From Woeseia sp. (lineage in GTDB: Bacteria; Pseudomonadota; Gammaproteobacteria; Steroidobacterales; Woeseiaceae): a DNA stretch of 64,000 bases. Within the stretch, counting starts at the first letter, position 1. Each line of letters starts with the position of its first letter. Both the position numbers and the translations under genes were made by a program. The stretch lies in the NCBI GenBank assembly GCA_021773015.1, contig JAJFKW010000004.1, positions 310,001-374,000 on the forward strand, given 5' to 3'. The notes beneath the pieces are model-generated. The model worked only from the letters and a program-made list of their open reading frames with translations, was not told the origin of the DNA and ran no database searches. Shown here one piece after another: positions 26,119 through 34,240 of this stretch.

Positions 26119-26195
26119 TGGTGGTGATGGGTGGACTTGAACCACCGACCTCAGCATTATGAATGCCGCGCTCTAACCAGCTGAGCTACATCACC
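26119..26195 (-). tRNA. tRNA-Met (CAT)
   Basis: 77 nt cloverleaf: acceptor GGTGATG with CATCACC, D-arm GCTC...GAGC, anticodon stem CGGCA/TGCTG around TTCATAA (anticodon CAT), T-arm GGTGG TTCAAGT CCACC, and encoded CCA. The anticodon loop and acceptor suit the elongator rather than the initiator; a tRNA-Ile2 with modified CAT is not excluded. A promoter and a terminator flank it, so it is a single-gene unit. Confidence 0.93.
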
Positions 26196-26225
26196 TTTCG
26201 GCAGCCGTGCGGCTGCGGGGCGCAG

Positions 26226-26253
26226 ATTCTCCTGATACGGCAGGCAATGTCAA
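26226..26253 (-). promoter_or_regulatory. Sigma-70 promoter of tRNA-Met
   Basis: TTGACA (26248-26253) is 16 bases from GAGAAT (26226-26231) on the minus strand, with a GC-rich stretch between the -10 and the tRNA, as in stringently controlled stable RNA promoters. Confidence 0.55.
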
Positions 26254-26599
26254 GAGTCGCCTAAAAAACATTGAGTAGAAAACATCGAGATCGTGCCCCA
26301 CCACCATGTCGAATGCCCTTCGCGCACCTTGGATTAAGCAGCACCTTCCGTCTAGCCCCAAAATAGCACGTGATAGAGGACAAGATGCCCCTGCTCCGCA
26401 CGACTGACCAGCTCGCCAAGTTCGTCTGCTGAGCTGTGATTGCCGTTCGTAAACTTCCGTCAGACCTCACCGCGCCGCACGAACACCAAAATCTAGCGGA
26501 CAGTATGAAACGGTACGCTTACCCGTTTCGCATGTCATTTAAGTGTAGTGTCCGGTAATTAGGTCCACAAAATGACAATGTGACGAAGCATAGCTGCCG

Positions 26600-26605
26600 T
26601 ATAAT
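26600..26605 (+). promoter_or_regulatory. Candidate -10 box for the PH-domain operon
   Basis: TATAAT precedes the first PH-domain gene by about 28 bases. The -35 region is a poor match. Confidence 0.35.
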
Positions 26606-26632
26606 GTGCCCATTCCAAAATTGAGAACAATG

Positions 26633-27151
26633 ATGTTCCAGAATCCAGAGATTGCGATTGATGACTTACCGGACTGCGGCAACGTGAGTTGGCTGGCACT
26701 GCACGCGCGATACCGCAGCATGATTCAACTGGAAATCGGTGTTTTGTTTCTATTTTTCGCCATCGTGATGGGTGTCGCGCAGTTTTTCGCACGCCCGCCG
26801 CTAGCCGTGAGTGTCATTTTTTGGCTGCTGTGGGCCCTGTTAACTTCGACATTATTGTATTGGCCAAGACTTGCAATTCCGCGCCGCGGTTATGTCGCCC
26901 GCGACAAAGATATTTTGTTTCGCAAGGGCATCATCTGGCGCTCGGTAACGGCAGTCCCATTCAATCGCATTCAACACGTCGAAACCAGCAGCACACCGCT
27001 CGATCGAAAATTCGGTCTTGCAACACTGCAGTTGTTCACGGCTGGCGGATCCGGCGGCGACCTTAAGATCTATGGCCTGGGCGCCGACACCGCCGAACAA
27101 TTGCGCGTATTCATTCTGCAACGAGCTGGCGCCAGCGTTGAAAACAACTGA
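26633..27151 (+). CDS. PH-domain membrane protein, YdbS-like
   Basis: About 172 residues. Two hydrophobic segments (EIGVLFLFFAIVMGVAQFF, VSVIFWLLWALLTSTLLYW) are followed by a bacterial PH domain (RDKDILFRKGIIWRSVTAVPFNRIQHVETSSTPLDRKFGLATLQLFTAGG). This is the YdbS/bPH2 plan. YdbS and YdbT proteins occur as a pair at the membrane. It is immediately followed by its YdbT-like partner in an overlapping frame. The upstream GTG at 26606 would lie inside the promoter, so a downstream ATG is used. Confidence 0.82.
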   Translation: MFQNPEIAIDDLPDCGNVSWLALHARYRSMIQLEIGVLFLFFAIVMGVAQFFARPPLAVSVIFWLLWALLTSTLLYWPRLAIPRRGYVARDKDILFRKGIIWRSVTAVPFNRIQHVETSSTPLDRKFGLATLQLFTAGGSGGDLKIYGLGADTAEQLRVFILQRAGASVENN

Positions 27152-28643
27152 TACCGGCGCCTGGCACCGAACGTCGCCGTTCGCAATTCTGTTTTTTCTG
27201 GGCAGGATCATTCGGCTGATCACCCAGAACGCCTGGCAGTCTTTGGCACCGTTAGTCGTTTTCGCCGTCTCGTATAAGGGTGACATCGTCAGCATGGTGA
27301 CACTGATCGGCGGCGGCGTAGTCACGTTGTTGCTCATCGGCTCTGTCTTAAGCTGGATGTTTTTTCGCTATCAGATACTCGAGCACTCAATCCTGATTCG
27401 CTCAGGCGTACTCAAAAAGAAGCAGCTGGACATCAAATTCGATCGCATCCAGGGCGTGAACACAGAGCAAAATCCGATCTATCGTTATCTTGGCCTGGTG
27501 ACTGTGGCGTTCGACACCGCTGGATCGTCAGGCAGCGAGGGCAACCTTCCTGCCGTGACTCGGGAGTTTGCCGAAGCGCTACAGCGGCAAGTTGGCGGCA
27601 GCACGATGCAGATTGGCGGCGAGCAGCAAGCCGAGGCAACGCCGGCTCAGGCGCTCCTGCGCCTAGACTGGCGCGATATGCTACGGATCGCACTGGTAGA
27701 TCGCCGCGCACTGATTGTTCTTGCGCTGCTTGGCCCGCTGCTCGAAAAAATGAAAGGCCGAGTCGGAGGGATCGTCGAAGATCTGATATCGCAGACGATT
27801 TTTGGTGCCTCACAAATCGGCTTTAGCGCGGGTTTCATCATCGTTGCCGCACTGCTACTTGGCGTCGCGCTCCTACTCCTGCTAATTTCCGTCGCTGCTG
27901 CGTTTCTTCGATTTCACAAATTCGAACTTTTTCTGGAGCGGCGAACATTGCGCTCGACTGGCGGCTTGTTGACGCACCACGTTCATAGCATGGATCTGGA
28001 AAAAATACAGACCCTGCGCTTGCAGCAGGGCGTCATCCAATCGTGGTTGCGTCGTTTCAGGCTGACCGCCCAGCAAGCTGTCAGCAGCGGCAGACAGCGC
28101 AACAAAAAGTTATTCGTTATACCCGTGGTCACGGCGGCACAGGCGGACGAGTTGCGATCGTTGTTGATGGCACCCGAGGGCGGTGCGCTCACGCAGGACC
28201 CTCGAGATAGGCGATTCCGCCCCGTGTCGCCTTACTACATGCGTTCGAAGATTCTGTTCGTCGGGCTGATTCCTGCACTAATAGTCGGTACCACACTGTA
28301 TTTCACAAAGGGCGCCATCGGTCTTGCGGCGTTGCTTTGGCTGCCCATCACGGTCCTCGCCGCGTGGCGTCATTGGCGACGTGCAGGTTTTTTGTACGAT
28401 GGCGAAGAAATCGTACGCCGCTCAGGAATGCTGGGCTACAGAACCGTGAGCCTGCTGTTTCGCAAGGTCCAGCGGGTCACCGTAACGCAGTCTCGATATC
28501 AGGGCCGCAAGCATCTCGCGAGTCTGCGTATGCACATGGCATCAGGCAGTGTGCATATTCCTTACATTGACCACGATGCAGCCAGGAAATTACGTGACTA
28601 TATTCTCTATAAGGTGGAATCCAGCAAAAAAGCCTGGCACTGA
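27138..28643 (+). CDS. PH-domain membrane protein, YdbT-like
   Basis: 501 residues with several PH-domain copies alternating with membrane segments: LEHSILIRSGVLKKKQLDIKFDRIQGVNTEQNPIYRYLGLVTVAFDTAGS, then FELFLERRTLRSTGGLLTHHVHSMDLEKIQTLRLQQGVIQSWL, then YDGEEIVRRSGMLGYRTVSLLFRKVQRVTVTQS. TTG at 27138 overlaps the YdbS-like stop by 14 bases, so the pair is coupled. The ribosome binding site is weak. Role unknown; membrane-associated. Confidence 0.82.
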   Translation: MKTTDTGAWHRTSPFAILFFLGRIIRLITQNAWQSLAPLVVFAVSYKGDIVSMVTLIGGGVVTLLLIGSVLSWMFFRYQILEHSILIRSGVLKKKQLDIKFDRIQGVNTEQNPIYRYLGLVTVAFDTAGSSGSEGNLPAVTREFAEALQRQVGGSTMQIGGEQQAEATPAQALLRLDWRDMLRIALVDRRALIVLALLGPLLEKMKGRVGGIVEDLISQTIFGASQIGFSAGFIIVAALLLGVALLLLLISVAAAFLRFHKFELFLERRTLRSTGGLLTHHVHSMDLEKIQTLRLQQGVIQSWLRRFRLTAQQAVSSGRQRNKKLFVIPVVTAAQADELRSLLMAPEGGALTQDPRDRRFRPVSPYYMRSKILFVGLIPALIVGTTLYFTKGAIGLAALLWLPITVLAAWRHWRRAGFLYDGEEIVRRSGMLGYRTVSLLFRKVQRVTVTQSRYQGRKHLASLRMHMASGSVHIPYIDHDAARKLRDYILYKVESSKKAWH

Positions 28644-28655
28644 CGCCGGAACCGA

Positions 28656-29747
28656 TCAGACATTGAACCGAAAATGCATTACGTCGCCTTCCTGCACAAT
28701 ATACTCCTTACCTTCCAGCCGAAGTCGGCCAACCTCCTTTGCCCCCTGCTCGCCATTTCCCGCGATAAAGTCGGCATAGGCAATGACCTCCGCGCGAATG
28801 AACCCCTTTTCAAAGTCCGTATGAATTTCCGCAGCCGCCTTTGGCGCCGTTGCGCCAACTTTCGTCGTCCATGCACGCACCTCTTTGACCCCAGCGGTGA
28901 AGTAGGTCTGCAGCCCGAGCAAGGTGTATCCGCAACGTATTACCCGATCCAGACCGGGTTCATCCAGGCCAAGATCTGCAAGAAAATCGGCCTTATCCAC
29001 GTCATCTAGCAATGCGATTTCTGCCTCAATCGCCGCGCAGACAGCAACCACCTGCGAACCCTCATCGACGGCAAATTTTTCTACTGCCGCAAGATGTGGG
29101 TTGTCTGCAAAACCGCTTTCGTCGACATTAGCGACATACATCACTGGCTTGGCGGTTATCAAATGCAATTCTCGAATCGCAGCGTCTTCGTTTTCGTCCA
29201 GCGTCAGCGAGCGAATAGGAAGACCCTTGTCTAGGTGATCCTTAACTTTCTTCAATACGTCGCGCAGAAAGACTGCCGATTTCTCATTTGCCTTGGCATT
29301 TTTTTCCGCTTTGTAGAGTTGCTTTTCGACAGATTCCAGATCTGCCAACGCCAACTCCGTATTGATCGTTTCAATATCGTCAACGGGATTTATTGAGCCC
29401 GCGACATGTGTCACATCATCGTTTTCAAAACAACGAACGACGTGCGCAATTGCGTTGGTCTCGCGGATGTTTGCCAGAAATTGATTGCCAAGCCCTTCAC
29501 CCTTCGATGCACCTGCCACAAGACCGGCGATATCGACAAATTCCATTGTCGTCGCAATTATTTTTTGCGGATTGACAATTCCCGCCAACGCCTCTAACCG
29601 CAGATCCGGTACTGGCACGACACCGACATTCGGTTCAATCGTGCAAAACGGGTAATTTTCGGCAGGAATTTCTGCTGCCGTGAGTGCATTGAACAAAGTC
29701 GACTTTCCAACATTCGGCAGACCGACGATGCCACATTTAATTGCCAT
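28656..29747 (-). CDS. ychF: Redox-regulated ATPase YchF
   Basis: 363 residues, the usual length. The OBG-type P-loop [14 protein letters not shown], switch region, DxxG ([22 protein letters not shown]) and C-terminal TGS domain are clear. YchF hydrolyses ATP rather than GTP and binds ribosomes. It is downstream of pth by five bases, the conserved order. It ends 12 bases from the YdbT-like gene, convergently. Confidence 0.95.
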   Translation of the reverse strand: MAIKCGIVGLPNVGKSTLFNALTAAEIPAENYPFCTIEPNVGVVPVPDLRLEALAGIVNPQKIIATTMEFVDIAGLVAGASKGEGLGNQFLANIRETNAIAHVVRCFENDDVTHVAGSINPVDDIETINTELALADLESVEKQLYKAEKNAKANEKSAVFLRDVLKKVKDHLDKGLPIRSLTLDENEDAAIRELHLITAKPVMYVANVDESGFADNPHLAAVEKFAVDEGSQVVAVCAAIEAEIALLDDVDKADFLADLGLDEPGLDRVIRCGYTLLGLQTYFTAGVKEVRAWTTKVGATAPKAAAEIHTDFEKGFIRAEVIAYADFIAGNGEQGAKEVGRLRLEGKEYIVQEGDVMHFRFNV

Positions 29748-29752
29748 AACGA

Positions 29753-30337
29753 CTACTCACTACTTTTTGTATGCAGCTTTTTCATCGCAGCATTTAGGCC
29801 ATTTTCTATCAACAGCGGTATGACATCTGCCGCTTCGTCAATATTGCTATTCAGTGACGCCTCGACGTCACTCGATGCTCGCTTTAACACGTAGCCAGTT
29901 ACCATTTCTTTGTCGCCAGGATGACCTACACCAAGGCGAAGACGCACAAAATTGGCACCACAATGCTGAATTACGTCTCGAATGCCGTTGTGCCCACCAT
30001 GACCACCAGCATTTTTTAGCTTCACGGTCCCCGCAGGCAGGTCGATCTCATCGTGCGCCACCAACAAATCGTTGACCGACAATCGGTAGTAGTCGAGTAC
30101 GGCACGAACTGGCCCGCCGCTCAGATTCATGTAGCTTTGTGGCTTCACCAACCAAATGTCGCTGCCGGATAAGTCAACCTTGCAGACTTCCGCGTCAAAT
30201 CGCTTTTCGTAGCGGAACCGCCCGTTCGCGCGCCTAGCCAATTCGTCGACAAACCAGAATCCAGCATTATGCGGCGTTCGCGCATAGCGATCTTCAGGAT
30301 TGCCTAGACCGGCAATGATACTGAGATGAGTACTCAT
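29753..30337 (-). CDS. pth: Peptidyl-tRNA hydrolase
   Basis: 194 residues. [27 protein letters not shown] has the catalytic His and Asn; [29 protein letters not shown] and [12 protein letters not shown] are family hallmarks. It recycles tRNA from prematurely released peptidyl-tRNA. It lies between rplY and ychF as in other Gammaproteobacteria, but a terminator separates it from rplY. Confidence 0.95.
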   Translation of the reverse strand: MSTHLSIIAGLGNPEDRYARTPHNAGFWFVDELARRANGRFRYEKRFDAEVCKVDLSGSDIWLVKPQSYMNLSGGPVRAVLDYYRLSVNDLLVAHDEIDLPAGTVKLKNAGGHGGHNGIRDVIQHCGANFVRLRLGVGHPGDKEMVTGYVLKRASSDVEASLNSNIDEAADVIPLLIENGLNAAMKKLHTKSSE

Positions 30338-30375
30338 TTCGTTACTCTAAATAATTGCGATTGCAGTCACAGGCA

Positions 30376-30406
30376 CAAAAAAGGCCGCCAATTGGCGACC
30401 CTTTTC
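30376..30406 (-). terminator. Terminator after rplY
   Basis: CGCCAATTGGCG core flanked by AAAAGG and CCTTTT; on the minus strand a T run follows. It lies between rplY and pth, so pth may rely on readthrough or a weak own promoter. Confidence 0.75.
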
Positions 30407-30424
30407 TTGATAGAACGCGTCGCC

Positions 30425-31117
30425 CTAGTCTGCCGACGAATCGCCGGCGTCTCCGCCGTCGTCGCCATCTGCCGCAGGCTCTTCACCTTCGGCTTCAGCT
30501 GCATCGCCTTCCACAACCTCTTCTTCAATCTGTGCCGCCTTGATGATGTGAATCGCAACCATTGCATGATCGTGTTCCGGTCCCTGTGCCAACTGGGTTA
30601 TTTCAACACCCTCCGGTACAGATATATCTGACAAGTGCATCATTGCGTCCACTTCCAGGTCCTGAATATCAACCTCGAAATACTCGGGCAGGTCCTTCGG
30701 CAAACAGGACACCTCCACATCGTTGATCAATTGTGAGACCGAACCGCCACCCACCTTCACACCAACTGAAGATTCAGCATTGAGAAAGTGAATCGGCACG
30801 TTCATCTTGATCTTTTCGTCCGCCACAATACGCTGCATATCCATATGCATAATTCGCGCTTTTGCAGGATGACGCTGAATGTCCTTAACGATCGCTGCCT
30901 GGCTTTTGTCGCCGACTTTGATCGTCAGAATACTCGAGTAAAAAGACTCGTTCTCAAGCTGCTTAATGACCTTATTGTGGTCAAATGACAACGCACGCGG
31001 CGCGCGACCGGCGCCATAAATGATTGCAGGTACCTTTCCGGCTCGACGCAGGCGGCGGCTCGCACCTTTGCCCTGATCTTCGCGGATTTCTGCAATCAGA
31101 TCGAATTTTTCAGCCAT
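30425..31117 (-). CDS. rplY: 50S ribosomal protein L25/general stress protein Ctc
   Basis: 230 residues, the long Ctc-type L25. The N-terminal half is the 5S rRNA-binding domain (REDQGKGASRRLRRAGKVPAIIYGAGRAP, HPAKARIMHMDMQRI); the C-terminal half is the beta domain, ending in a very acidic tail (DGDDGGDAGDSSAD). It has its own promoter and a hairpin in its leader. Neighbours are prs and pth as usual, but an extra membrane protein gene stands between it and prs. Confidence 0.95.
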   Translation of the reverse strand: MAEKFDLIAEIREDQGKGASRRLRRAGKVPAIIYGAGRAPRALSFDHNKVIKQLENESFYSSILTIKVGDKSQAAIVKDIQRHPAKARIMHMDMQRIVADEKIKMNVPIHFLNAESSVGVKVGGGSVSQLINDVEVSCLPKDLPEYFEVDIQDLEVDAMMHLSDISVPEGVEITQLAQGPEHDHAMVAIHIIKAAQIEEEVVEGDAAEAEGEEPAADGDDGGDAGDSSAD

Positions 31118-31171
31118 AATAGCTCTCCGACATCTGATATCTTTCTTTGCCTTTTCAGGCAGTTATGGGGA

Positions 31172-31193
31172 ACCTGATCGCGACCAATCAGGT
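31172..31193 (-). promoter_or_regulatory. Hairpin in the rplY leader
   Basis: Perfect 7-bp stem ACCTGAT/ATCAGGT with an 8-base loop, about 55 bases before the rplY start and downstream of its promoter. Role unknown; ribosomal protein leaders often carry such elements. Confidence 0.35.
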
Positions 31194-31240
31194 AAGCTTG
31201 CTTCCCGCCGACGACACGTCACCAGCCTGGAAGGGCGCGC

Positions 31241-31269
31241 ATGATAGCCGATCGCCCTTGCTGGGGCAA
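31241..31269 (-). promoter_or_regulatory. Sigma-70 promoter of rplY
   Basis: TTGCCC (31264-31269) and TATCAT (31241-31246) at 17-base spacing on the minus strand, followed by a GC-rich GCGCGCCC discriminator as in growth-regulated promoters. Confidence 0.5.
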
Positions 31270-31396
31270 TGCTCTGGCGCTGAGGATGCAGATTTTTTGA
31301 TTCGGCGGCTTATCTGGGGCCTGTTCACACTGATCAGGTCGCATCGGCAACGTCAGCTAAGGCCGCACGCCGATTGTCCAGGATTGCTGATAGTTA

Positions 31397-32272
31397 CTAT
31401 GAATTCGTTCCGAATCCCATCCGGGCGCCGGACTGCATACAATCAGCAGCGGGTATTCGCTGTTCTAGAGCTGCGGCCGTAATTGGTCGCGACCACCCGA
31501 TCCAAACGGCGGCGACACCAAAACCAAAACCGATACCAACGGAAAGCCATTCTGGAACGCGAGAATACAATGCAAATGCTTGGTGCAGCCACGCAGCGTC
31601 TGCGAACAGGTATATCCCGACGACCTCTATAGTTATCAAGAGTGCAGCCAGTAGAAATGGCAGCCCATATTCTCGATTTCGGAAATAAATCACCATCGCA
31701 GCAACGGCTGCGAGGATGTCTGGAATTACAATGGAGTCCAGCGCGCTTCGAAAATCACCGGATCCATCAAAACTCATAGAAGGTATGGTCTGCTGCAGTA
31801 ATCTTCCAAATGCCGACTCAGCAAGTATGACAGCCGTAGCCAACATATAGAGTCCGTGCAGACGAACATTCATCCTGTGACGAAGCGCGAGGGTAAACAA
31901 CAACAGATACGCAACAATCGCGGTTAACATCACGAAGCCAAGGATAGGGCCAGCTTGCTCGAAGAAAGGACTCTCTCCACTCACGAAACGAGCAGCAGAT
32001 ACGTTGATTATCAAAACGAAGCTGGCAATGATCGGCGGGAACAGCAAAAGGCTGAATCCTCCTACCCAACGGTGAAACGCAACTGCGCCCCGATGTATAG
32101 ACCAACTTTGCAGCGCCACCAGACAGATCCAAATAGTGGTTGCCAATCCGTGTGCGTGAAATGCGAACGGGGCCATACGCATGCTGGAAAAGTAGCTTGG
32201 CCAAAAAGCGATGAATGTTAGTGCCAGTGCCAATAGAACGAAAAAATGCGCGTTCCTATATGGCAGCTTCAC
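31397..32272 (-). CDS. Multi-span membrane protein of unknown function between prs and rplY
   Basis: 291 residues with seven or eight hydrophobic spans (FFVLLALALTFIAFWPSYF, HGLATTIWICLVALQSW, PILGFVMLTAIVAYLLLFTLA and others). Histidines occur at span borders (FAFHAHG, AFHRWVG, RLHGLYML), as in DUF2306-like proteins, to which it is loosely similar by eye. GTG start. Unlike its neighbours it is not part of the usual prs-rplY order, so it is probably an insertion. It begins 122 bp after prs in the same direction. Confidence 0.6.
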   Translation of the reverse strand: MKLPYRNAHFFVLLALALTFIAFWPSYFSSMRMAPFAFHAHGLATTIWICLVALQSWSIHRGAVAFHRWVGGFSLLLFPPIIASFVLIINVSAARFVSGESPFFEQAGPILGFVMLTAIVAYLLLFTLALRHRMNVRLHGLYMLATAVILAESAFGRLLQQTIPSMSFDGSGDFRSALDSIVIPDILAAVAAMVIYFRNREYGLPFLLAALLITIEVVGIYLFADAAWLHQAFALYSRVPEWLSVGIGFGFGVAAVWIGWSRPITAAALEQRIPAADCMQSGARMGFGTNS

Positions 32273-32314
32273 GCCCCAGTTCCCGTCAATTCGTCTCTAG
32301 CGTGCCGGCGCCGC

Positions 32315-32374
32315 GACCTCAATTGCCGATGCAGCTGCCATTGAGGTCGGCTGAATCTGACACTGCCTGTCAGA
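32315..32374. other. Two strong hairpins downstream of prs
   Basis: GACCTCAAT...ATTGAGGTC (9-bp stem, 32315-32348) and TCTGACA-CTGCC-TGTCAGA (7-bp stem, 32356-32374). Neither has a T run, so they are not ordinary terminators. Confidence 0.5.
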
Positions 32375-32394
32375 TCAAGCACCGATGATCAGAC

Positions 32395-33348
32395 CTAGTC
32401 TACGTACAACGAGCTGACCGATTCGTCATCCGAGATGCGGCGCATCGTTTCAGCTAGTAATTGAGCGATCGAAAGCTGGCGAATTTTGCCGCAGGCTGTG
32501 GCGGCCTCATTCAATGGAATCGTATCGGTCACCACAACTTCGTCCAGCTCGGATTCTGAAATCCTGGATACCGCAGGACCAGACAGAACCGCGTGAGTAA
32601 TATAGGCCGCAACGCTCGCCGCACCGTGCGATTTTAACGCATTGGCTGCATGGCATAGTGTTCCCGCTGTATCCACCATGTCATCGATCATCACACACGG
32701 TCGTCCTGCTACCTCACCGATTATGTTCATGACCTCAGATTGGTTCGCCTTCGAACGCCGTTTGTCGATGATGACGAGGTCCGCGTCGTCCAAGCGCTTC
32801 GCCAAAGCCCGCGCGCGAACAACGCCACCTACATCGGGGGACACTACAACCATATCTTCATATTTTTGCCGCCAAACGTCGCCAAGCAAGACCGGCGATG
32901 CGTACACGTTGTCGACTGCAATATCGAAGAAGCCCTGAATCTGATCGGCGTGTAAATCCACGGTCAATACCCGGTCTACACCTGCTGTGCCGATTAGTTT
33001 GGCCACAAGTTTTGCAGTAATCGGCACGCGCGAGGAGCGCGGACGTCGATCCTGACGTGCGTAGCCAAAATAGGGAATCACCGCGGTAATTCTCGAAGCG
33101 GAAGCGCGTCTTGCCGCATCCACCATCGTCAACAATTCCATCAGATTTTCGGCCGCTGGCGGACACGTGGGCTGCACGATGAAGGTCTCGCGACCGCGGA
33201 TATTCTCTAAGATCTCTACGTTGATTTCGCCGTCACTGAATCGGTCAACGTGTGCACGCGCCAACGGTACATGCAGTACCCGTGCTATATCCTGAGCAAG
33301 TTTCGGGTGCGCGTTCCCGGAAAAGATCGCCATTGTCGCCAGATCCAC
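32395..33348 (-). CDS. prs: Ribose-phosphate pyrophosphokinase
   Basis: 317 residues. [17 protein letters not shown] opens the family pattern; [31 protein letters not shown] and the PRPP loop [13 protein letters not shown] are intact. It makes PRPP from ribose 5-phosphate and ATP. A GTG start follows GAGGGAAA and fits better than the ATG five codons later. tRNA-Gln lies just upstream, as is common; ispE, expected beyond the tRNA, is absent. Confidence 0.95.
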   Translation of the reverse strand: MDLATMAIFSGNAHPKLAQDIARVLHVPLARAHVDRFSDGEINVEILENIRGRETFIVQPTCPPAAENLMELLTMVDAARRASASRITAVIPYFGYARQDRRPRSSRVPITAKLVAKLIGTAGVDRVLTVDLHADQIQGFFDIAVDNVYASPVLLGDVWRQKYEDMVVVSPDVGGVVRARALAKRLDDADLVIIDKRRSKANQSEVMNIIGEVAGRPCVMIDDMVDTAGTLCHAANALKSHGAASVAAYITHAVLSGPAVSRISESELDEVVVTDTIPLNEAATACGKIRQLSIAQLLAETMRRISDDESVSSLYVD

Positions 33349-33401
33349 GGAATTTCCCTCCCTATATCCGTAGCTTCACGTTTCTTATCGTGATCATTGG
33401 A

Positions 33402-33476
33402 TGGCTGGGGTGGCAGGATTCGAACCTGCGCATGACGGGATCAAAACCCGCTGCCTTACCACTTGGCTACACCCCA
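33402..33476 (-). tRNA. tRNA-Gln (TTG)
   Basis: 75 nt. Acceptor TGGGGTG pairs with CACCCCA, with an encoded CCA and a discriminator G. The anticodon loop TTTTGAT has anticodon TTG. The first pair is T1-A72, the weak pair characteristic of tRNA-Gln and read by both GlnRS and GatCAB. It lies between lolB and prs. Confidence 0.93.
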
Positions 33477-33527
33477 TTTGATCAGGCCAACCCCGAATCC
33501 TGGCCTGCGTATATTGTGTCGCGCGCA

Positions 33528-33556
33528 ATTGTGAGCTGCGCGTCCTGGGGTGTCAA
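33528..33556 (-). promoter_or_regulatory. Sigma-70 promoter of tRNA-Gln (and prs)
   Basis: TTGACA (33551-33556), 17 bases, CACAAT (33528-33533), then a GC-rich GCGCGCGAC stretch, on the minus strand upstream of the tRNA. Confidence 0.6.
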
Positions 33557-33631
33557 CGCCCGAAGTGAGACGGTCGAAATTCCCGCGGATTCAGCACTAA
33601 TTTCTGCGGGACCGGTGGTTTTTTTCGCGCG

Positions 33632-34237
33632 CTAATAGAATAGCCAGCGGTCGATGACGAGGCGCACTTTCGACGATTCGTTTTCGGCCACCAGTCTGCG
33701 CGGCATAGTTTGGCCGCCACCTTCGCGATATTGCCGAACAACGACTTGCCAGCCAGCCTGCCGCAGCTTGCTGAGCGAGCCATCCGCCGCGAACTCGGTC
33801 ACCGCAGGAATGCTGGGATCGGGAATCCCCAACGCCCAATATCGCAAACTCTTGACGGGAATGGTCCAACCGTAGCGGAGCTGCAAGTCTCTCTCCGCAT
33901 CCTCAAGACGCGTAACGACGCCTTTACGATCTGTCAAATTTACGCTCTCGCCGACACCATCAAGCTTGACGGTGCCGATGCCTAAAGGCCCGCTAACGGA
34001 TGCTTGAAATCTGTCGGCCTTCTGCACCCAATTCAGCTTGCCATTGAAGCCCTCGTCGCCAGCGCTTACGCCGACTCGACCTTTGAACTCCCAATGTTCA
34101 ATACTCGTAAGTACGGCCTGGCGCGTCTTCCAATCCGTCAATTCGGGTAGCAACGCGCTGCGCTTTGTTGCGCAGGAGGTCAGTACCAGCACGGCTAGCG
34201 CAAATAGGATTAATCGATGAAACGAACGCGGGCTCAC
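33632..34237 (-). CDS. lolB: Outer membrane lipoprotein LolB
   Basis: 201 residues. Lipobox LTSC ends the signal peptide (LILFALAVLVLTSCA), so it is a lipoprotein. HWEFKGRVGVSAGDEGFNGKLNWVQ and YGWTIPVKSLRYWALG are LolB patterns. LolB receives lipoproteins from LolA and inserts them in the outer membrane. GTG start with a GCGG just upstream, three bases after the TPR gene stop. The next gene downstream should be ispE, but tRNA-Gln follows instead. Confidence 0.9.
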   Translation of the reverse strand: MSPRSFHRLILFALAVLVLTSCATKRSALLPELTDWKTRQAVLTSIEHWEFKGRVGVSAGDEGFNGKLNWVQKADRFQASVSGPLGIGTVKLDGVGESVNLTDRKGVVTRLEDAERDLQLRYGWTIPVKSLRYWALGIPDPSIPAVTEFAADGSLSKLRQAGWQVVVRQYREGGGQTMPRRLVAENESSKVRLVIDRWLFY

Positions 34238-34240
34238 CGC

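Larger units (their letters stand above)
26196..26632. other. Intergenic region with tRNA-Met promoter
   Basis: Apart from the tRNA promoter and a -10-like box near 26600, no convincing coding frame or repeat is seen. A small hairpin (GCAGCCG, TG, CGGCTGC) lies directly upstream of the tRNA. Confidence 0.4.

Noticed and set aside
25279-26195. tRNA-Met with repeats considered as a prophage or island attachment site
   Set aside because: No integrase, phage gene or second tRNA end with an element between was found on either side.
26261-26470. 69-codon minus-strand frame beside tRNA-Met
   Set aside because: It overlaps the tRNA promoter, has no domain and no ribosome binding site.
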